From an uncultured Armatimonadota bacterium (GTDB taxonomy: Bacteria; Armatimonadota; Fimbriimonadia; Fimbriimonadales; Fimbriimonadaceae), in contig CAMLEL010000067.1 of the NCBI GenBank assembly GCA_946478935.1, forward strand, positions 1 to 9,099: a stretch of DNA of 9,099 bases, given 5' to 3'. Made by a program: the position numbers and the translations under genes. The stretch's first letter is position 1. Every line of letters begins with the position of its first letter. The notes beneath the pieces are model-generated. The model had not been told where the DNA came from, did not search any database, and saw only the letters and a program-made list of their open reading frames with translations. Positions 5,402 to 9,099 of this stretch are shown here, one piece after another.

Positions 5402-6142
5402 GTGATTCCCGTTGAAATCGTTTGCTGCTCCGTGGACGACTGTATCGAAGCAGCGGCTGGAGGAGCAGACCGCATCGAACTTTGTGGGGCCATTACAATC
5501 GGTGGCTTAACGCCCTCTCTTGGAACCTATCTGGAGGCAAAGTCCAGGATTTCCATTCCGATCGTTGTCATGGTTCGGCCGCGAGGAGCGGGATTTGCCT
5601 ACACCGCCTCAGAGTTCAGAACCATGGAGCGAGATGCGCAGTGCTTCATCGATGCTGGCGCAGATGGGCTCGTCTTTGGGTGCCTGCGTGAGGATGGCCA
5701 ACTCGACGTCGATCGTATGCGACGGATCGCGGAGATTTGCGGTGATCGTGAGAAGGTGTGCCACCGGTGCTTTGATGTCGTGCCCAACCCACAGGAGGCT
5801 CTGGAGGAACTGATCGAGCTGAAATTCGACCGATTGTTGACCAGCGGCCAACGGGCGTTCGCATCAGACGGTGCTGCACTTATCAAAGAATTGGTCGCAC
5901 AAGCGCGGGGTCGGATTGAGATACTCCCGGCAGGAGGCTTGCGGATGCACAATATCGTCGACTTCCTCTCGGAAACGGGCTGTAAGTGCGTGCACCTTGC
6001 CCCGTTTATCGAGCAGGTCGACCCATCCACGCTGGGTAATCCAGAGATCGAGTACGCGCCGACGTTGCTACCGAAAGAGTCTGTTTTTCACTTGATCGAT
6101 CGCGAGCAGGTTCACGCGGTCGTGCAGGCCGTCCAGAGCTAA
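5402..6142 (+). CDS. cutC: CutC family protein
   Basis: A 246-residue TIM-barrel protein of the CutC family. The N-terminal G-A-D-R-I-E-L-C block (21-28), G-G-L-T-P-S (34-39), V-M-V-R-P-R-G (56-62), G-A-D-G-L-V-F-G (86-93), H-R-x-F-D (121-125) and L-L-T-S-G-Q (145-150) follow the family order. CutC was linked to copper tolerance in E. coli, but that assignment has been questioned and the reaction is uncertain. This copy has eleven cysteines, including Cys8-Cys9, Cys120/Cys123 and Cys194/Cys196, more than I expect for the family, and H-R-C-F-D replaces the usual H-R-A-F-D. The GTG at 5402 gives the expected N terminus (P-V-E-I-V); no Shine-Dalgarno sequence is seen. Its TAA overlaps the amidase stop on the other strand by four bases. 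Confidence 0.93.
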   Translation: MIPVEIVCCSVDDCIEAAAGGADRIELCGAITIGGLTPSLGTYLEAKSRISIPIVVMVRPRGAGFAYTASEFRTMERDAQCFIDAGADGLVFGCLREDGQLDVDRMRRIAEICGDREKVCHRCFDVVPNPQEALEELIELKFDRLLTSGQRAFASDGAALIKELVAQARGRIEILPAGGLRMHNIVDFLSETGCKCVHLAPFIEQVDPSTLGNPEIEYAPTLLPKESVFHLIDREQVHAVVQAVQS

Positions 6143-7779
6143 ATCTTGGATAGATCCGGTCGCAACCGATAGAAGCCCGTTTGCATCTGCACGAGGTGCG
6201 CAGCGCCGATCATCTTGCTTTCCTCGAACGGCTTGGCAAACAAGCTGAAACTTGTATAGCCCGTTTCGGTGGGCTTGAAGGGAACGTGAATTTGAGGGTG
6301 GCCGGTCAGGTTGGAGTTGTAAATCATCGGCCCAGCGCTGCTATTGGCCACCACCAAGTCAAACGGTGCGAACGCTTCCTCGTACGATCGGAAGAGTTTC
6401 ATCCTCGCACGCTCAGCTTGGGCGAACTCCACGGCAGGTATGAACCTTGCCGCTCGGAAGAATTGGGGCCATTGGTTCTCCTTGACAAGATTTAACTTAC
6501 CATCGCGCGTGATCGAGTCGAACATCGTCGCCGATTCCACCGAGATGATCGAGTCCAGTCCTGCGGGAACCGTCGGCAGCTTGAACTCGGCAACCTCGGC
6601 TCCCAATTCGGCCAGTGTCTTCACATAATCGGCATCGGCGCGACCAAGATAGCCGACCTTGACTCCTTTCAAGTCCCGGGGTGTACGGTATTCAAAGACC
6701 CTGGAGACGGAGCCAGGGTCGCGCGAATCTCGCCCGATCAAAGCGGCCAACACCAAGGCACTGTCCTCCGCAGTGCGACAAATCGGACCGACTTTGTCCA
6801 TCGACCATGAAAGGCACATACCGCCATGTCGGCTGATGGAGCCGAACGTGGGACGAAAACCGGTCACGCGGCAGCGTTGTGAAGGACTGACGATCGACCC
6901 GCTCGTTTCAGTGCCGATGGCGAATGCCACCAATCCCGCCGCCATCGCGCTTGCTGAGCCTGCGCTGGAGCCACTGGAGCCTTCGCGTGGATTCCAGGGA
7001 TTGACCGTTCTGCCCCCGAACCAGTTATCGTTCATCGCCAAAGCGCCGAGGCTGAGTTTGGCGAGGCAGACTGCGCCGGCTTCGGTGAGCTTGTCGAACA
7101 CGGCCGAATTCTCGTCGATCACCTGCCCCCGAAATGCTTCGGTCCCCCACTGCGTTGGATAACCCTTCACCGCGAAGAGGTCTTTAATGCCATACGGCAT
7201 TCCGTGCAACGGCCCGCGATACTTGCCGGCAGCGATCTCCGCATCTGCTTCCTTCGCCTGCCTCATAGCCAAATCTTCCGTCAGGGTGACGACGCACAGC
7301 AGACGATTTCCGTAGCGCTTCAGCCGGTTCAGATAAATCTGCGTCAGCTCCTGGGATGTGATCTGGCGTGAGCGGATGAGACTGCTCAGTTCGTCAACCG
7401 TTAAGAAGGCGATGTCTTCCTCTGAGGCTGGGCGAGTGATGCGTGGGGCGCGTGTACTGACCTTTGCCCGTGTTTGGGGTTCCACGTAGCCGGGAATTCG
7501 GTAAGTGTTGGGCGGGACGAGCGTGTAGTCATCCGTGTAATCTCGAATTGCACTGAAGCCATTTCGGTCGCCGGCGATGTCCTTTTGAATTTGAGCCAGT
7601 TCAGCGTCTGAAAAGGTGAGCCCGGCGATCTTGGCAAAGCTCTTCAGGTCCTCGACAGAAATGGCCGGACGCTGAGCTGGCGCGCCTTGCTCGAATGTAA
7701 GGTCAAGTCGGTTGGCGGCGACTCCAAAGACGATAGATTTGAGGAAGTCAGCGCGAGAGATCGACGGGAAATCGGCCAT
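6139..7779 (-). CDS. amidase signature family hydrolase
   Basis: A 546-residue enzyme of the amidase signature family (PF01425; GatA, FAAH and bacterial amidases), which hydrolyses carboxamides with a Ser-cisSer-Lys triad. All three are visible: Lys199 in Y-G-I-K-D, Ser271 in G-S-S-G-S-S-A-G-S, and Ser295 in G-T-E-T-S-G-S-I; the 24-residue spacing of the two serines matches the family. G-S-I-V-S-P replaces the GatA-like G-S-I-R-x-P, so a non-GatA amidase is likelier. Residues 8-14 (S-R-A-D-F-L-K) resemble a twin-arginine motif lacking the second Arg, followed by a weak hydrophobic stretch; export is doubtful. Residues about 41-68 resemble the first helix of GatC. No gatB or gatC is nearby. 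The ATG at 7779 has no Shine-Dalgarno sequence. The natural substrate is unknown. Confidence 0.92.
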   Translation of the reverse strand: MADFPSISRADFLKSIVFGVAANRLDLTFEQGAPAQRPAISVEDLKSFAKIAGLTFSDAELAQIQKDIAGDRNGFSAIRDYTDDYTLVPPNTYRIPGYVEPQTRAKVSTRAPRITRPASEEDIAFLTVDELSSLIRSRQITSQELTQIYLNRLKRYGNRLLCVVTLTEDLAMRQAKEADAEIAAGKYRGPLHGMPYGIKDLFAVKGYPTQWGTEAFRGQVIDENSAVFDKLTEAGAVCLAKLSLGALAMNDNWFGGRTVNPWNPREGSSGSSAGSASAMAAGLVAFAIGTETSGSIVSPSQRCRVTGFRPTFGSISRHGGMCLSWSMDKVGPICRTAEDSALVLAALIGRDSRDPGSVSRVFEYRTPRDLKGVKVGYLGRADADYVKTLAELGAEVAEFKLPTVPAGLDSIISVESATMFDSITRDGKLNLVKENQWPQFFRAARFIPAVEFAQAERARMKLFRSYEEAFAPFDLVVANSSAGPMIYNSNLTGHPQIHVPFKPTETGYTSFSLFAKPFEESKMIGAAHLVQMQTGFYRLRPDLSKI

Positions 7780-7787
7780 ATGGTGGG

Positions 7788-7796
7788 ACTATATCA
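7788..7796 (-). promoter_or_regulatory. extended -10 promoter of the amidase gene
   Basis: On the minus strand TGATATAGT forms a good extended -10 element (TGn plus TATAGT, five of six matches to TATAAT). It ends eight bases before the ATG at 7779, so transcription would start at or within a base or two of the start codon. No convincing -35 is seen, as is common for extended -10 promoters. The gap 7780-7896 also has to hold the promoter of the divergent small gene, for which I see no clear boxes. Confidence 0.45.
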
Positions 7797-7896
7797 CTCA
7801 AATCCAATTCGGTCTACTCGGGGATGCGATCAAGCTCGATAGGACTGTAGACTTCCGGCCGAACAATCGTCGTCTATCAAACCGCGAGGTGAGGAC

Positions 7897-8184
7897 ATGG
7901 CATTAGCCGCTGTAAATAAGATCAAAGATGCTACCAAACATAGCGTCAGTACCATTAAAGCCGCCCGAGGTGATAGCGAGTATGCGATGGAACTTCGAAA
8001 GCAGCTTGGGATATCGGCCCTTTTAGCATTGGCCGCAGGGACCATCGGATTCTTTGCCCTACGGGCGATGAGGTGCGCTGGCGAGAAGGCGTCTGCCCAC
8101 GAAGACTGGCAAGCCAAGGACAAGCAGTTGGACAAGGACTTGGCCGATTCCCTGGATGCCACCGACGCCCACGCGAAGTACTAG
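7897..8184 (+). CDS. small single-pass membrane protein, unknown function
   Basis: I do not recognise this 95-residue protein. Residues 1-36 are polar and basic with no signal sequence, a hydrophobic segment from about 37 to 57 (L-G-I-S-A-L-L-A-L-A-A-G) would cross the membrane once, and the tail (58-95) is hydrophilic and highly charged, rich in Lys, Asp and Ala, probably helical. The ATG is supported by GAGG seven bases upstream (7886-7889) and a second GAGG nearer the start; the overlapping minus-strand frame has no recognisable domain. It is divergent from the amidase gene, and its TAG overlaps the stop of the oxidoreductase gene by four bases. The layout resembles small membrane anchors or stress-related inner-membrane proteins, but nothing assigns a role. 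Confidence 0.68.
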   Translation: MALAAVNKIKDATKHSVSTIKAARGDSEYAMELRKQLGISALLALAAGTIGFFALRAMRCAGEKASAHEDWQAKDKQLDKDLADSLDATDAHAKY

Positions 8185-9099
8185 GAGACCAGACTCGATA
8201 TGATCTGACGAATTTCTTCGAGGGTGGTCGCCAAGGATTCTCGAGAGGATTCCGGCGTGGTGACCTGAAATTCTTCGCCCGACTGCAATCGATCCACGAA
8301 ATATTTAAGTTCGTGGTAGTAGCCGCCGAGATCGGAAATATTTCCGCCCCCGGCGGCTTCCATTTTTGCGAACTCGGGCACAGTCGGCTGTTGATTGTCC
8401 GCGTAGACGGTAAGGGGCCCCCCGTCCATGATTGCAGCCCCACGCTCAAAGATCGCTCGAAAGGCCATCTTGAATGGGGTGTGGTGGGGCAGGTTCCACC
8501 CGCCCTCCAAGTGGGCGATGCTCCCATCTGCAAACTGCATTGTCGTAAACGCCTGCGAAGTCCCTCGATGATCGACCGTTCCCCAGGCCGACACGGAATC
8601 GGGAGGTCCAAGTAGGAAATGGGCGAAGTCGGTGTCGTGGATGTGCATATCTAGCACACCACCTCCAGCCTTTGATTCATCGGCGAGCCAGTTGTCCGTG
8701 CTCCACGAGGGAAACTCACCGTACCGGGTGAGGTTGATCGACAGCAGCTTCCCGAGCGTGCCCTCATCTTTGAGCTTCTTCAGGTGTACATATTCGGGCC
8801 AGAAGCGAATGCAGTGGCCGATCATCAGTCGGACGTTCGCCGAATTGCAGGCGGCAATCATCTCATCCGCTTCATCGACGGTCAATGCCATTGGCTTTTC
8901 GCAAAAAACGTGCTTCCCAGCCGCCGCCGCTTCCAAAGTGGCCGCCCGATGCTCAAAAGTCGGCAGGCAGATGTCGATCGCTTCCAGCTCAGGGTGTTGC
9001 TCAATTAACTCTGCAATCGTCGCGTATGCTGGCACTTTGAAGTCGGCGCTATACTTTTCACGTTTTTCGGGCTTTCGGTCGACGACCGCGACAAGCTCT
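8181..9099 (-). CDS. Gfo/Idh/MocA family oxidoreductase, N terminus cut by window edge
   Basis: The frame is open to the right edge, so about 306 codons of the 3' part are present. An internal GTG at 9035 is not the start: the upstream codons read E-L-V-A-V-V-D-R-K-P-E-K, the second Rossmann strand of this family, with the missing part holding the G-x-G-x-x-G loop. The E-K-P motif (C-E-K-P-M-A-L) ends the NAD(P)-binding domain (PF01408), and G-G-G-V-L-D-M-H-I-H-D-T-D holds the Asp/His residues typical of the catalytic site in the C-terminal domain. Members are cytoplasmic dehydrogenases acting on myo-inositol, glucose or other sugars and their derivatives; the substrate is not readable here. 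A ThuA-like gene and a sugar-binding protein elsewhere in the window fit a sugar-catabolic lifestyle. The stop overlaps that of the small membrane protein gene. Confidence 0.92.
   Translation of the reverse strand, partial: ELVAVVDRKPEKREKYSADFKVPAYATIAELIEQHPELEAIDICLPTFEHRAATLEAAAAGKHVFCEKPMALTVDEADEMIAACNSANVRLMIGHCIRFWPEYVHLKKLKDEGTLGKLLSINLTRYGEFPSWSTDNWLADESKAGGGVLDMHIHDTDFAHFLLGPPDSVSAWGTVDHRGTSQAFTTMQFADGSIAHLEGGWNLPHHTPFKMAFRAIFERGAAIMDGGPLTVYADNQQPTVPEFAKMEAAGGGNISDLGGYYHELKYFVDRLQSGEEFQVTTPESSRESLATTLEEIRQIISSLVS

Noticed and set aside
8073..8615. A 180-codon plus-strand open frame crossing the small-protein end and the oxidoreductase gene
   Set aside because: It overlaps two better-supported genes on two frames and its translation has no family features.

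Overview
This window reads as ordinary chromosomal DNA from a free-living bacterium, packed with metabolic and repair genes. It contains nine intact protein genes, two genes cut by the window edges, one small membrane-protein gene and one clear gene remnant. A lipobox on a sugar-binding protein and a secreted Spy/CpxP-like LTxxQ protein suggest a Gram-negative-type cell envelope. The mix of ThuA-like, Gfo/Idh/MocA, creatininase, DinB-like and sugar-ABC genes, with moderately high GC judged by eye, fits soil or freshwater groups such as Armatimonadota, Planctomycetota or Acidobacteriota. I lean weakly to Armatimonadota, but the sequence alone does not settle it. I see no tRNA, rRNA, CRISPR array, transposase, phage gene or recognisable defence system.

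Layout. 2-391 (+) is the C-terminal end of a creatininase-family amidohydrolase. It faces a two-gene minus-strand unit, thuA-like (901-1650) followed by a DinB-like gene (416-898). Divergent from thuA at about 1726-1842 (+) is a 39-codon remnant of the start of kynureninase. It breaks off where the 3' end of a minus-strand sugar-binding lipoprotein gene (1809-2870) begins. The binding protein has no permease or ATPase beside it, so this looks like a deletion or rearrangement junction, or an assembly chimera.

The next minus-strand block holds msrB (2907-3299), a secreted glycine-rich LTxxQ protein (3406-3891) with a strong ribosome binding site and a hairpin terminator, a spermidine/polyamine synthase (3983-4846), and msrA (4825-5328). 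msrA and speE overlap. Together these could serve oxidative and envelope stress: both stereospecific methionine sulfoxide reductases, a polyamine synthase and a Spy-like protein.

The plus-strand cutC (5402-6142) is divergent from msrA and runs tail to tail into a minus-strand amidase (6139-7779), with a 4-base overlap of the stop codons. Divergent from the amidase is a small one-helix membrane protein gene (7897-8184, +). It ends in the same kind of 4-base overlap with a Gfo/Idh/MocA oxidoreductase gene (8181-9099, -) that runs off the right edge.

The most interesting signal is the kynureninase/binding-protein junction. Secondary points are a remodelled active-site loop in the polyamine synthase, a GatC-like segment and degenerate Tat-like motif at the amidase N terminus, -10-like boxes placed so that some transcripts could be leaderless, and the repeated 4-base tail-to-tail stop overlaps. 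I found no convincing new multi-gene system.
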